Source: Lantana camara (Eukaryota; Streptophyta; Magnoliopsida; Lamiales; Verbenaceae). Taken from it: DNA of 64,000 nucleotides. The DNA lies in NCBI GenBank assembly GCA_037501455.1, contig CM074857.1:121941501-122005500 (forward strand), read 5' to 3'. The notes under the pieces are model-generated. The model ran no database searches. It was not told the origin of the DNA and was given only the letters and a program-made list of their open reading frames with translations. This document shows, in pieces, positions 23,640-34,539 of the stretch (the first letter of the stretch is position 1; each line of letters starts with the position of its first letter). The position numbers were made by a program, and so were the translations under genes.

Positions 23640-26324
23640 CTCTGCGACTGAAGTTCCCTTAAATAACTCTGATGTTGAGGTGGCTGATAATGCAGGTATG
23701 CTTGAAGTATGTGGTTTTGCACATTTTATATTGCTAAATGTTTTGAACATGAGTACATGATTTTTGTAACATATTTGTAAGATGTATGGTTAAGGCAAAG
23801 ACTCGAGGATGTACTAACATGCCGGGTGTTTGGGCTAGAAAAGAGCAAGTAGAAGTGATGTTTGATGCTCTTGGAACGCCAATAGGTCCAAACAAAAGTG
23901 AATACATTGAGTTCATCGGTACTTTAGTTAGAAATGGATCCTTACTTCCACTTGACTATGAAGATTGGCATAAAGTACCGATGTCTATTAAGAAAAATGT
24001 GATTGATCTGATAAAGGTAATGCTGTACTACTAAATTCTGAGGTTACTGTGACTATTATTCATTATTTCTGAGTTTTCTGATTACATAGCTAATATCACT
24101 TAAAATTCATAGGAGAAATTTTGTGGATCATTTGACATTGAGAATGTATCTTGGGATATCTTGTCAAAGAGTTGGAGAGCTTGGAAAAGTAGAGTTAAGA
24201 GTAGATATTTTGATCCAAACTCCTCACTGGAAGAAAACTTGTGCAAGCGGCCTGATACGGATGATAAGAGAGTTCGCCTTGATCAATAGAAGAGTCTAGT
24301 TATTTTCTGGAGCAGTGACAAAGCTCGGGTAAGTTTTCTGTGAATGAATAATAGTTATTGTTCATATTTTCCTTTCAATGGAGCTTATATCAACTGTTGC
24401 ATTCTTTTCAGAAAATTAGTGCTCAGAATAAGGAGAATAGGGCACAAAAGAAAATGATGCACATAACAGGAAAAAGAAGTTTCTCCCAAATCAGAGATCA
24501 ACTAAAGGTTTGGATATTATGTTTTTAGTTGTAGGCATAAAATTTCTGATTGACGTGTTTAATAACTATATGTTAATTCTCAGAAAGAAGTAAAGGCAGC
24601 TGTTAGTACAGAGAATGATGTTGTTGGCGAAAATGGCGACGTAGAAGTTGGTGATGAACTGAGTATGGTGGACTTATTCGGAAAATGTTATACCAAGGAT
24701 GGGGAGACTACCAATTCTACTGTAGCAGAAACATGGGTAAAATAAGTTCCCTTTCTGTTTATGTTTTCGTGCGCTTAAATATTCACTGCTTGAGTGTAGT
24801 ATGGTTTGCTTTAGATTGAAATTAAGATTAGTTTCATGCTTTTATCATAAGGAAAAAATGCAAGAGAAAAGAAAAGAGCTTGATCCTAATTCAAAGGATG
24901 TTGGGCCAAATGATATATTTTCTCAAGTTGTTGGAGAAGACAAATGGGGAAGAGTACGAATGTATGGCTACGGGATATCTACCTTTGATGTATACGGTGA
25001 TATCACTAGTAGAGGTAAATCTGCTCGAATGCGTAAGAGTTACAAGAAAGAACTTGAGCAGTTCAAGCAAATAGTACAAGAACAAAATAGACAAATACAA
25101 GAACTCCTGAAAGTTTAACCTGCAACGATCCCTGCTCAGCTCTCCTCCAGAAGAAACAAGATTTCCTTCGTTGTCATCATATCGATTTCATGCTCCCATA
25201 TTCCGGCCCTCCACCACATCACCAATGAATAACATGCCTCTGCAGGTAAATAATTCATCATCATCCTTTCTTGCTGTTATTGAATTCTAGGAGCATTTGA
25301 GGTTTTATGTGACTGGATAATCTTCTAATGTCATTGTTAGTTAGTATTATCGTTTTATTATATATGAGTGCACCTGGATAATGCTGTGCGTCTACGAGTT
25401 TCTGTGTATTTCACAAAGGTGTGTATGCAGACTTCGGTATATACTCTGTATCTTGTGCATTATGCTTGACCTAGAACTTTAGTGCAAGAACTTCTTATTT
25501 GCATTGAAATGCCTCTGTTCAAACTTTGTATGAAGGATACATCCATGGGAAAAGATTGGTGCATTTCTGTATTGACACTTACAATTGATGTGGTAATGAG
25601 TGAAAATGACAAAGATTAGGGGCTGCATTCGTCTGTTTCCTGTTGACATAGGGATAGTTTGGCTGTATTTTTCTGTTTCCTGTTGGCATATTGATTTGTC
25701 AGTTGCATTTTTCTGTTTCCTCTTGGCATATTGATTTGTTGGCTGCATTTTTTTGTTTCCTAATGGCATAGGGATAGTTTTGGCTGCATTTTTTTGTTTC
25801 CTAATGGCATAGGGATAGTTTGGCTGCATTTGTATGTTTCCTGATGGCTTATAAAATAGTGCATTTGACACTTCACTGTTGTTCCTATTAGTAGCAGAGG
25901 CTAATGTATAGTTCACCATAAACATTGAACATCTTATTGAGACAGCTGAATAATATCTGTTTATGTGTCTGCAATTTGTATTCTTTGTGTTCAATTTGTT
26001 GGAGAGTAAATGGAATTTGCTGACATTTAGTTTACATTGATAGGTTGGGTTGAAAGTATTATTAAAGAGTGCATTTGATTCGTCGAAAACTGTGGCAATT
26101 GGTTGTATTCTAGATCCTTCGGATAGGGTTGGTCAAGTTTCCTTGGGAAGCAATTGGTGCGAGGCAGTCATCAACGTTGGAAGCAATTGGTGCGAGGCAA
26201 TCATCAACGTTGCAGTGGACGCAGATGAAGAATACTTCGTCCCACATCACATTTCAAAACTATTGGTGATGCGATTGGGGAGGTTGTTCCATGGCCAAAA
26301 AATATGGTATTGAAACTTCATTAG
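23640..26324 (+). pseudogene. TNPA-like gene, 3' exons, copy 2 (complete 3' end)
   Basis: Duplicate of the exons at 17682-20256, plus the real end of the gene. The last exon begins near 26044 and passes the junction site into DADEEYFVPHHISK. A 1-base frame change near 26255 then leads to TIGDAIGEVVPWPKNMVLKLH and a stop at 26322-26324. The GDAIG..V.WP ending is typical of this transposon protein family. It carries the same stop as copy 1 (near 24288) and the same 33-bp internal repeat (GSNWCEAVINV-like, twice). It lacks exons 1-2a, which exist only upstream of CP2. Confidence 0.83.
25621..25859 (+). repeat. 40-bp minisatellite in TNPA-like intron, copy 2
   Basis: Duplicate of 19663-19901 with the same six units and no visible change, consistent with the recent tandem duplication. 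Confidence 0.9.
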
Positions 26325-26759
26325 CTTTAACAAAATTTATTTAAACTTCAGTAGCTTTGACAAAATATGGTATTGACTACAACAAGTTAATTTTTTTACA
26401 GGTTGCTATGACTCATGATTGACACCGGCCATTTGTAATCAGATTTACTTTCTTTGGGTTTGAACAAGAATACACTAAGTATATATTTATTGTAAGTTGT
26501 ATTCTACCTTAACCTTTTGTTGTTTTTGTCGAATATGGCCAATATTTATATATTAGGTTGTCGTTTTTGTTGAATATGGTCAATATTCATATATTAGGTA
26601 CCTTTTGTAACTAATGTTAGTTTGGATTGGGAAATTTGTGAACATATTAATATTCGGTTATTTGATTGTGTTTATTTAATTATGTTGTCAATTAAATTAC
26701 AACAATATAATAGAATAACAATAATTACGCAAATTCTATTTAAATATTAATATATGTTT
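26325..26759 (+). other. CACTA spacer, nothing recognised
   Basis: AT-rich tail between the TNPA-like stop and the subterminal repeats. A short repeated phrase (GTCGAATATGGCCAATATTTATATATTAGGT and a variant of it) occurs near 26527 and 26568. Otherwise I see nothing in it. Confidence 0.5.
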
Positions 26760-27393
26760 AAATGACACTTTATTTCGTGAGAATACATTCTATTATGACG
26801 CTGTACGCCGTCGAAATTCAATTTATGGTGACATTGTAAATTGTCAACATACAGTATATTAATACGCTTAAAAGCGTTATAATAAATTATATTAGGACGC
26901 TTTCACGAGTCATAATACATCGTATTAGGACGCCTTATTGCGTCATAATATAATTTATTGGGACGCTTTACGCGTATAGTAATATGGTTAAAAGCATTAT
27001 AGTAAATTATATTAGGGCACTTCTAAGCGTCATAACAAAGTTTATAGGGACGCTAATACGCGTCATAATAATATATATTGGGACACCTTACAGCGTCATA
27101 ACAAAGTTTAATACGGCGGTTAATGTTGACATCACACACTCTTTAGCGACACCATATGGAATCACTATAACGTCTATTATGACGCTTTTAAGTGTCATTT
27201 TACTGGTTAGTTAAGGTAGTTATGGATTAATTTATGACGCAACAAAGCGTTACAATATACACCTTTTAATGACACATTGTAAGTGTCACGTCATAAGCGT
27301 CACAATACACCTGTTATTACGCCGAAATAAGTGATGCTTTTACTTGGTGTCACAATATCGAAGGCGTCACGAAAACCCCTTTTTCTGGTAGTG
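26760..27393 (+). repeat. CACTA right terminus and subterminal repeats
   Basis: More than twenty GACGC/GCGTC-type motifs in both orientations, often as short inverted pairs such as GGACGCTTTACGCGT and GGACGCTAATACGCGTC, spaced by TATTA-rich DNA. The end is CCCCTTTTTCTGGTAGTG, the inverted CACTA terminus, followed by TSD TGA. The density is higher than at the left end. In this family such motifs are transposase and TNPA binding sites. Confidence 0.88.
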
Positions 27394-27396
27394 TGA
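27394..27396. repeat. CACTA target-site duplication, right copy (TGA)
   Basis: Second copy of the 3-bp TGA, directly after GGTAGTG. It pairs with 1404-1406. Confidence 0.93.
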
Positions 27397-28105
27397 ATTC
27401 CTTTGATGGTGACCCTCTGCCTGATGTGAGTTTATACAGACAACTCATTGGGAAATTGCTCTATCTCACCTTATCTCGGCCAGACATATGTTTTGCTGTC
27501 AATAAACTTAGCCAGTTTGTATCTCAATCTAGGACTGCTCATTTGGATGTTGTACACCATTTGCTTAGGTACCTTAAAGGAACTTCGGGACAAGGCATAT
27601 TTTTCCCAGCCAATTCTGATCTCAAACTAAAGGCCTTTGTTGATGCCGATTGGTCCTCTTGTCAGGACACATGCAGGTCTACTACAGGCTTTTGTGCTTT
27701 CTTGGGTTCTTCCCTAATTTCTTGGAAATCCAAGAAGCAATCCATGGTTTCAAGATCTTCAGCTGAGGCTGAATATAGAGCCTTGGTAATGGCAATAAGT
27801 GAGCTTGTTTGGCTGTCACATTGTTGAAGGACTTGCAACTTCCTCTCAATGAACCTGCTATTCTTTATTGTGACAATGCTACTGCACTGCATCTTGCTGA
27901 AAATCCGCTTTTTCATGAACGCACTAAGCATATTGAAGTGGATTGTCACTTCGTACGTGATAAGGTGGCTACAGGTTCCATAAAGCTGCTGCCTATTCGT
28001 TCTGCACACCAAATTGCTAATATATTCATAAAACCACTTCCTGCACCGCTGCTTCGAAGTCTCATGGACAAGCTGGAAATCAAGAGCATTTTCTTTCCAC
28101 CTTGA
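27394..28105 (+). pseudogene. Copia CP1 pol, right part (RT end, RNase H)
   Basis: Continuation of the polyprotein interrupted at 1406. It holds the RT thumb (QLIGKLLYLTLSRPDICFAV), then RNase H with FVDADWSSC, SSAEAEYRALV, a one-base frameshift near 27826, then ILYCDNATALHLAENP, HERTKHIEVDCHFVRDK, and stop at 28103-28105. The RNase H acidic residues are present in the sequence, but the frame is broken. A purine tract (GAAGGGGGCG) follows the stop at once. Confidence 0.93.
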
Positions 28106-28116
28106 AGGGGGCGTTT

Positions 28117-28344
28117 TGTACTTGGCGTCAGACTTTTCCTGCTTTATTTCCAAGCTGTAATTGTATTAGTTAGTTACTGTATTAGTTCAGAGTTCGTAGA
28201 TGACTGACACATGGATGGCTTAGATTACCCAACTTAGATATTTATTCATCTCTCAGCTCATTGTACGAGAGTCACACACGTCTCTGTAAATCTCCATTAT
28301 TGAAATGAGAAAATGATTTTTCATCCCTGAGTTTAGATTCAACA
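28117..28344 (+). repeat. CP1 3' LTR (candidate, 228 bp)
   Basis: Begins TGTACTTGGCG after the purine tract and ends GATTCAACA. It contains a typical short-copia LTR tail (TTGAAATGAGAAAATG). The 5' LTR lies outside the window, so the borders are a guess from the TG..CA ends. Confidence 0.55.
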
Positions 28345-29322
28345 TGTCTAATGTAAAATTGAAATACTAATCAATAATTATTATTCCCTAAATAACGCAT
28401 TAAAATTTAAATTTTATCCTTAAGAAAATCATTAGTTAGGGATTCTTTAAAATGTAAAGGCGTACCGCTTATTTTACTATGTGAAAATTTTAATATAGTC
28501 AAATGAATATCTTTCTTCAAATAATGGTTTGTGTAATGTAGACTTTCAATTATTAATATTATTAAAAGATCTCAATATATTTATAGCTTTAAGAAAATAT
28601 TTTAATTAGAATTCTTGTAAAACATACCAAATCTATCAAACAAATCATGAAAAGAATATAATTTTTTTTTTTGTGGTGAAAATAAAAAGAATATAATAAC
28701 AACAAATATATATCAACATAAACTCGACGAAAGAAAAAATAAATCGAATTGAAAGTGAATGCTTATAATTTGAAGAAGATTGTGTGCAAACTATTAATGG
28801 AATTAAGTTAGTAGATCAAGAAAAAAGTTCCTAGGCGATCACTATTTTTCCTTTTAATTTCTTCCAAAATCGCCAATGAAAATGTATTGGCAAACAATTA
28901 TTTATAAGATTTTTTGGGAGAAATAATAATTATCTCTCGTTATCCTACATTTAAACTTAATTACAACGTAATTTATTTAAATTAAAGAATTACATTTTAG
29001 TCCCTAACTTTTGAAAATCATTTATGGTCCTTGTCATATGTTAGGGTTTCGTTATGTTATTCCAATAATGATATTCCCGTTTTTTTAAATTTATAACTCG
29101 AAGAACTGTGTTATTGAATTTATAATTTATAAGGATCATTTTGTTTATATTTAAACTTTAGGGATAATTTTATAATTTTGATCATACATTTAATATAATA
29201 CTCATACAAACCGTTAGAGATATAAATGAATTTTTATAAATGTCATTTGAAATTTCAAAACAAACAAAACTGATTAGTATTAAAATATAAATTTTCAATT
29301 TAAATGTATTAGATTAATTTAG
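28345..29322. other. AT-rich interval, no gene seen
   Basis: About 1 kb of AT-rich DNA with no open frame, terminal repeats or RNA gene recognised. The end (TTTAATGTATTAG..TTTAG) could serve as the acceptor region of an intron leading into the exon at 29323. Confidence 0.5.
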
Positions 29323-29582
29323 CATGGCCAGGAAATCTTGTGGCTGAGCTACTGGATAAACCTACGGATAGCGCATCCATGGAAAACGAATTTGTAAAGC
29401 ATCTTATACAAGCTGAATTAAATCTGCAATTCGAAATGCCCAACGGTAATTTAGCGAAAGAGAATGTGAGTTTGCCGGCGACCTTGCCGCCTTCCTCCGT
29501 GCTGGGTACACCTCCGCCGCTGACCTTCACGGAGCGGGATACTCAGAGGTTATCAGAAATCTACATGTTCGTCCATTTTCTG
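29323..29582 (+). CDS. Single exon of an unrecognised plant gene
   Basis: A 260-bp open segment between a plausible acceptor (TTTAG|CATGG) and a good donor (CTG|GTGAGA). It reads WPGNLVAELLDKPTDS, then ENEFVKHLIQAELNLQFEMP, a Pro/Leu-rich stretch with PPSSVLGTPPPLTF, and TERDTQRLSEIYMFVHFL. G+C content and codon choice stand out from the AT-rich flanks, which argues for a real (past or present) host exon. No family is recognised, and I find no partner exons in the window. Copia B inserted 14 bases into the following intron, at 29596, so any gene here may be disrupted. It could also be an isolated captured exon. Confidence 0.45.
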
Positions 29583-29595
29583 GTGAGAATGTATC

Positions 29596-29636
29596 TGTTA
29601 GAAATCAATAATTTGCAATGTTTATTGAAGAGTCAT
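29596..29636 (+). repeat. Element B 5' LTR, first segment
   Basis: First 41 bases (TGTTAGAAATCAATAATTTG..GAGTCAT) matching 37478 onward. Element C then interrupts it, and the LTR resumes at 34535/34540 after the second copy of GTCAT. Confidence 0.93.
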
Positions 29637-29815
29637 TGTTGTTAAGTTGAATAGACATTGAAAATAGGAGCTGAATTGTATTTTTGGTTGTATTGATGCG
29701 TAATGAGAAAAAGAATACATGGGGAAAGCATAAATAAAAGGAGATCCTAAATCAAGGGAGTAACACAATCCCGTAATAAGGTAAAGGATTTTTTCCTAAA
29801 ATACTTAAGTCAACA
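29637..29815 (-). repeat. Element C 3' LTR (179 bp)
   Basis: Read on the minus strand it starts TGTTGACTTAAG and ends CTTAACAACA. The stop codon of the polyprotein lies at the start of this LTR (29810-29812). Confidence 0.95.
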
Positions 29816-32800
29816 CTCCCCCTCAAGGTAGGTCGTGGGATACCCAACACCTAGCTTGTCCAAAATATCATGAAACACTTTCCCCGTAACAGCCTTCGTG
29901 AGAATGTCTGCCAACTGGTTTTCAGATCGCACAAAGGGAAGAGATATCACCCCACTCTCTAGTTTTTCTTTGATGAAGTGGCGATCAATCTCTACATGCT
30001 TCGTTCTGTCATGCTGCACCGGATTTTCGGATATCTGAATGGCGGCCTTGTTATCACAGTTGAGAGGGCACGCTTTATCTGAAGGAAACCCGAGTTCAGC
30101 CATCAACTTTTTTAACCAGAGTACTTCAGATACTCCTTTTGCAATGCCCCTGAATTCTGCTTCGGCACTAGAGAGTGCTACGACCTTTTGTTTCTTGCTC
30201 CTCCATGTGACTAAATTTCCCCCAACGAACGTAAAGTAGCCAGAGGTTGACCTTCTGTCAAGTGGGTTGCCTGCCCAATCTGCGTCTGTGTAAGCTTCTA
30301 TTTGTAGGTGACCAAACCTTTTGAACAGAATTCCTATGTCCGGAGAACCTTTCAGGTATCTCAATATTCGCAATGCTGCCTCCATATGCTCCTTCTGAGG
30401 GTTGTGCATAAACTGACTTACTACTCCCACAGCATACGCGACATCAGGTCTGGTATGTGAGAGATATATGAGTTTCCCTACGAGGTATTGATACCTCGTT
30501 CGGTCAGCTGACTCAGCTCCTTCAACAATCTTCAATCCATGATTGCTCACCATGGGCGTATCACTTGGCTTGCAATCCAGCATACCTGCCTCTGCCAGTA
30601 GGTCAAGGATATACTTCCTCTGTGATAGATAGATCCCATGTCCTGACCGCATGACTTCAATTCCCAAAAAATACTTTAAGTGCCCTAAGTCCTTCATCTC
30701 GAATTCTGCAAACAGATTTTTTCGAAGATCCCTCATCTCCTCGGTATCATCCCCGGTAATGACCATATCATCCACGTATATGATCAGACAAGTGATCTTC
30801 CCATCCCTTCGTTTCAGGAACAGGGTATGGTCAGAGTTGCTCTGTTTGTACCCATACCGTTTCATTGCAGCAGTAAATCGCCCAAACCATGCCCTAGGCG
30901 ATTGTTTGAGACCATAGAGTGCCTTTTTAAGTCTACATACTTCGTTGGTTCCAAACTCATGTGAGAAGCCAGGAGGGGCTTCCATGTAGACTTCTTCAAT
31001 GAGGTCACCGTGAAGAAATGCATTTTTAACATCAAACTGATAGAGAGGCCAGTTTTGATTCACAGCAACGGAGATCAAGACCCTGATTGAGTCAATTTTC
31101 GCTACCGGGGAGAAGGTCTCTGCATAGTCCACCCCATAAGTTTGGGTGTACCCTTTGGCAACTAGACGGGCCTTGTACCGCTCCACGGATCCATCAGTTT
31201 TTCTTTTGATTGTATACACCCACCTACACCCCACTGGCTTCTTATCAGGCGGTTGTTGGCATTTATCCCACGTTTTATTCTTCCTGAGTGCATTCATTTC
31301 ATCATCCATTGCCCGTCTCCACTCAGGAGACCCCATTGCTTCCTCTATGCTCCGTGGGACACTCTCAGTATAAATAGCGGCTGAGAAGGCCTTGGCTGAT
31401 TCTGTCAGACTCCCCCTGACAAGGTTTGCCACTGGATATCTCTGCAACCTAGACTGGTGTTCGAGACTATACCGTCTAGGTGGGATCCCTCGCGTACTCC
31501 GAGGAGGGAGCACATATCTGTCCGTTTCTGTCTCACCTGCACTGTTAGCTGTAACAGATATAGAATTGGAATCTGTAAAATCTAAAGCTTCTGTACTAAC
31601 CTCAGGGATATCAGTCGAGGAAGATAATGTGGGCGTGAGCGTGGCACTTATATCAGGACGAGGGGGGGATAGACCACCATTATCAGAAGACAACTGAGTT
31701 GCACAAAGCCAATTTAGTGGATCCTTGTTCTGTTCACTCTCCCCCTGTCCACTAAGCTGGCTATAATAATATTCTGTTTCCACAAAATCACAGTCCATCG
31801 TGACAAACATTCGCCGAGTTTTAGGGTTAAAACACCGGTAGCCTTTTTGGTGAATCCCGTACCCCACAAACACGCACTTCTCTGCACATGGATCAAGTTT
31901 GGACCGGAGTGCAGTAGGAATATGTACAAAGACCGAGCACCCAAATATCCGGGGGGTAAGAGCCAGCTCAGGCGGAACGTTAGTGAGTTCGCTTAGGCAT
32001 TGGATGGGTGTACGGAGCTTAAGTATCTTCGTGGGTAGTCGGTTGGCTAAGTAAGCAGTTGTGGCTAAGGCTTCAGGCCAGAAGGAGGAGGGCACGCGAG
32101 ACTCAATCATTAATGCCCGAGTGATTTCTAAAAGGAATCGGTTCTTTCGTTCCGCCACTCCATTCTGTTGGGGGGTATGTGGGCAGGTTGTTTGATGAAC
32201 AAGCCCATTTTCGGAGAAGAATGCCTGTAATTTTTGGTTAACAAATTCGCCTCCATTATCGGACCGGAGTATTTGAACCTGCGCCTTAAATTGAGTGCGG
32301 ATCATGTTGTAGAAGTGAATAAATTTGTCAAGAACATCAGACTTGTGCTTCAAAAGATAAATCCAACACATACGGGTGCAATCATCAATAAAAGTCACGA
32401 AATATTGAAATCCTCCACCACCAAGAACTGGGGCCGGTCCCCAAACATCAGAGTGAATTAAAGAAAACGGGATATCAATTCTTGTATTATTCAAAGGAAA
32501 AGAATGTCTGTGACTTTTAGCTAACACACACGTATCACAAGATAAATGTTCACTCGAAAAATTAGGAAACAACTTCTTCAGATACCCATCAGACGGGTGT
32601 CCTAAACGCCGATGCCATAACCAACTCTGTTTATCATCCAAACTCTGAGCCATTAATGTCCGTCCCCCAGAGACAACTTCGTCAACAAAATAAAGACCCC
32701 CTCGTTCAGTGCCACGCCCAATTATCTTCTTCGAACGGATATCCTGCAGAACACAGAACGAGGGATTCATTACAACAGTGCAATTCAGTTCTTGGGTAAC

Positions 32801-34294
32801 ATGACTGACAGAGAGTAGTTTATGAGATAAGGACGGAACAAGCAAACAGTTTGAAAGTTTCAATGTGGGTGAAAACTCAATCATTCCCCCTCCTTTTACC
32901 GACACAATTTCCCCACTAGCTGTTTGAATTTTCTTTCGATTCGGGGTTTGAGGTGTAATAATATCAGATGAATCATATGTAACCGTATCCGTTGCACCAT
33001 AATCAAATATCCAGTGAGGAGTTTTAGAATTGCCCGAGTCACTCATACCATTAATACCACCAATATCCCTTTTAATAGAATTTTTAATAGTAGTAATGGT
33101 TTTAAAAGAAGGGCAAAGAAGGGATTTTCCCCTCTTGTGCCCTATACCTGGAGAGTATCGGTTGTCTCCCTCATTTCGCCCGCTGCTAGATGAGCCGCCA
33201 CCACTCCTTTGAGCTATTCCCGCCGCCACCACTCCTGTGTCGCCGGTGTCGGCGTCTGTACCAGTGGCGGCCGCCGCGACGCCACGGCCTTGTCTCCGTT
33301 CAGCGCCTCCCCTCTTCTCGCGCGGAACCCACCACTCCGGAAATCCAATCAGTTCAAAACACCCGGCCTTCAAGTGGCCCTGTTTCCCGCAGTGCTCGCA
33401 TTCAAGGTCTGATTTATTGTAGGTAGGAGGCGGCGGAGCCTGGCGCTGTGGGTCGGTCCGGCGTGTGGGTTTGCGTGTCGCTGATTTGGTTCTTGTCCCT
33501 TGTCCCTGTGCAATCAGTCCTGTTCCGATACCCGATGATGGGTTCGCCTCGTTGGAGGCTGCCGACGGGCCTAAGATGGTTCTCCTGGCGGCTTCCCGGC
33601 GGACGATGGCGTACGCGGCATCAACTGAGGGTAACTCTGTCTCTTTCAATATGTCTCTTGTTATCGCATCAAATTCTGGGTTTAGGCCAGAGAGAAATTT
33701 GAATAGTCGGTGTTCATCTTGGATTTTGTTGAATTTGGTGATGTCACTTGGGAATTCCATGGGATTGGGTCGCCGCCTATCGATTTCGGCCCAGATGCTT
33801 TTGCTGATGCTGAAGTATTCTTCGAGCGATGTCTGATCTTGTCTAATTCGATCTGCTTTGGTCATTAGATCGAAGATCTGTAAGCTATCTTCTCCGGACT
33901 GGTAAGTGGTTGATAATCCGTTCCATAAATCTCTTGAAGTTGGGTAATGAATGAACTGGGTTACCAGGCTAGAGTCGATAGCCTGTGTAATCCAACTAAA
34001 AACTTGCAAATCCCTTTGTTTTCAGGTTGGATATGCATCATCTGACTCCAACGGTGGTGCCGGACGGCCGGTTAAGTGGTTAAGACGCCCTCGCGCACCA
34101 ATCGCGATTTCGAGCATCCTTGCCCATAAGACATAATTATCGTTGTTTAATTTTATGTCTATGGTTACTGGACCATCAGAATTGGGTTGTGATGGTTGTG
34201 GTTTCTGTTGTTGCAGAAGTTGAGCAATCTGCTGGGAAAGGATAGTTGCTGCCTCGGACAACGCCGACGACGAGGCTTCTGGCTCGTTGCCCAT
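29810..34294 (-). pseudogene. Element C gag-pol polyprotein, one nonsense codon
   Basis: One frame of 1494 codons from ATG 34294 (MGNEPEASS) to 29810. The only break is TGA at 34022-34024 (codon 91, gag), where the context AYPT-*-KQRDL suggests a lost Trp (TGG). Order: UBN2-type gag; zinc knuckle CEHCGKQGHLKAGC (about 33370-33410); protease core DYGATDT (near 32995), Tyr where Ser or Thr is usual; integrase with HSDVWGP, RSDNGGEF and NGVAERKN; RT with FDVKNAFLHGD and YVDDMVITGDD (near 30765); RNase H with YTDADWAG, SSAEAEFRG and RTKHVEIDRHFIKEKL. Downstream of the stop everything needed for pol is open. Readthrough or reinitiation would be required. A source copy elsewhere in the genome is likely intact. 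Confidence 0.94.
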
Positions 34295-34341
34295 TGTTTA
34301 ACGGTAGATGATGATGCCAATCACAGATCCTTACGATCGTG

Positions 34342-34355
34342 TGGCTCTGATGCCA
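34342..34355 (-). other. Element C primer-binding site
   Basis: On the minus strand TGGCATCAGAGCCA follows the LTR end CAACA directly. It is a tRNA-Met-type primer site. Confidence 0.9.
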
Positions 34356-34534
34356 TGTTGTTAAGTTGAATAGACATTGAAAATAGGAGCTGAATTGTAT
34401 TTTTGGTTGTATTGATGCGTAATGAGAAAAAGAATACATGGGGAAAGCATAAATAAAAGGAGATCCTAAATCAAGGGAGTAACACAATCTCGTAATAAGG
34501 TAAAGGATTTTTTCCTAAAATACTTAAGTCAACA
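34356..34534 (-). repeat. Element C 5' LTR (179 bp)
   Basis: Matches 29637-29815 except for one base. It is followed on its outer side by TSD GTCAT and the rest of the element B LTR. Confidence 0.95.
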
Positions 34535-34539
34535 GTCAT

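Larger units (their letters stand above)
20258..26215 (+). repeat. Tandem duplication, copy 2 (5958 bp)
   Basis: Repeats 14298-20257 in direct orientation. It starts abruptly in CP2 RT at TGGAC (20258) directly after TNPA-like exon sequence and ends at 26215, where the TNPA-like exon continues normally into unique sequence (GACGCAGATGAAG). Only this copy therefore keeps the true 3' end of the TNPA-like gene. Confidence 0.95.
1407..27393 (+). mobile_element. CACTA (En/Spm) DNA transposon, 25,987 bp, nested
   Basis: A cut-and-paste DNA transposon. The right end, read inward on the minus strand, is CACTACCAGAAAAAGGGG. The left end is TACTACTAGAAAAATAGC, so the first base is T instead of C. The 3-bp TSD TGA lies at 1404-1406 and 27394-27396, and removing the element restores the CP1 reading frame exactly. 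Both ends carry subterminal GACGC/GCGTC repeats. The interior has a TNPD-like transposase gene followed by a TNPA-like gene in the same direction, the usual En/Spm order. Subtracting copia CP2 (about 9.7 kb) and the 5.96-kb tandem duplication leaves roughly 10.4 kb, a normal autonomous CACTA size. All coding parts are broken, and the left terminal base is mutated, so the element is probably immobile. Confidence 0.95.
29637..34534 (-). mobile_element. Copia element C, young, nearly intact (4898 bp)
   Basis: Complete element on the minus strand with TSD GTCAT (29632-29636, 34535-34539). Both LTRs are 179 bp (29637-29815, 34356-34534) and I see one difference between them (CCCG versus CTCG). The PBS is at 34342-34355 and the polypurine tract GAGGGGGAG lies against the left LTR. 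The internal polyprotein is one frame with a single nonsense codon. The short LTRs and gag type suggest the Ale/Retrofit lineage (tentative). It is inserted in the 5' LTR of element B. Confidence 0.96.

Noticed and set aside
33030..33836. Several plus-strand frames opposite element C gag
   Set aside because: The minus strand is an almost unbroken copia polyprotein; these are shadows.
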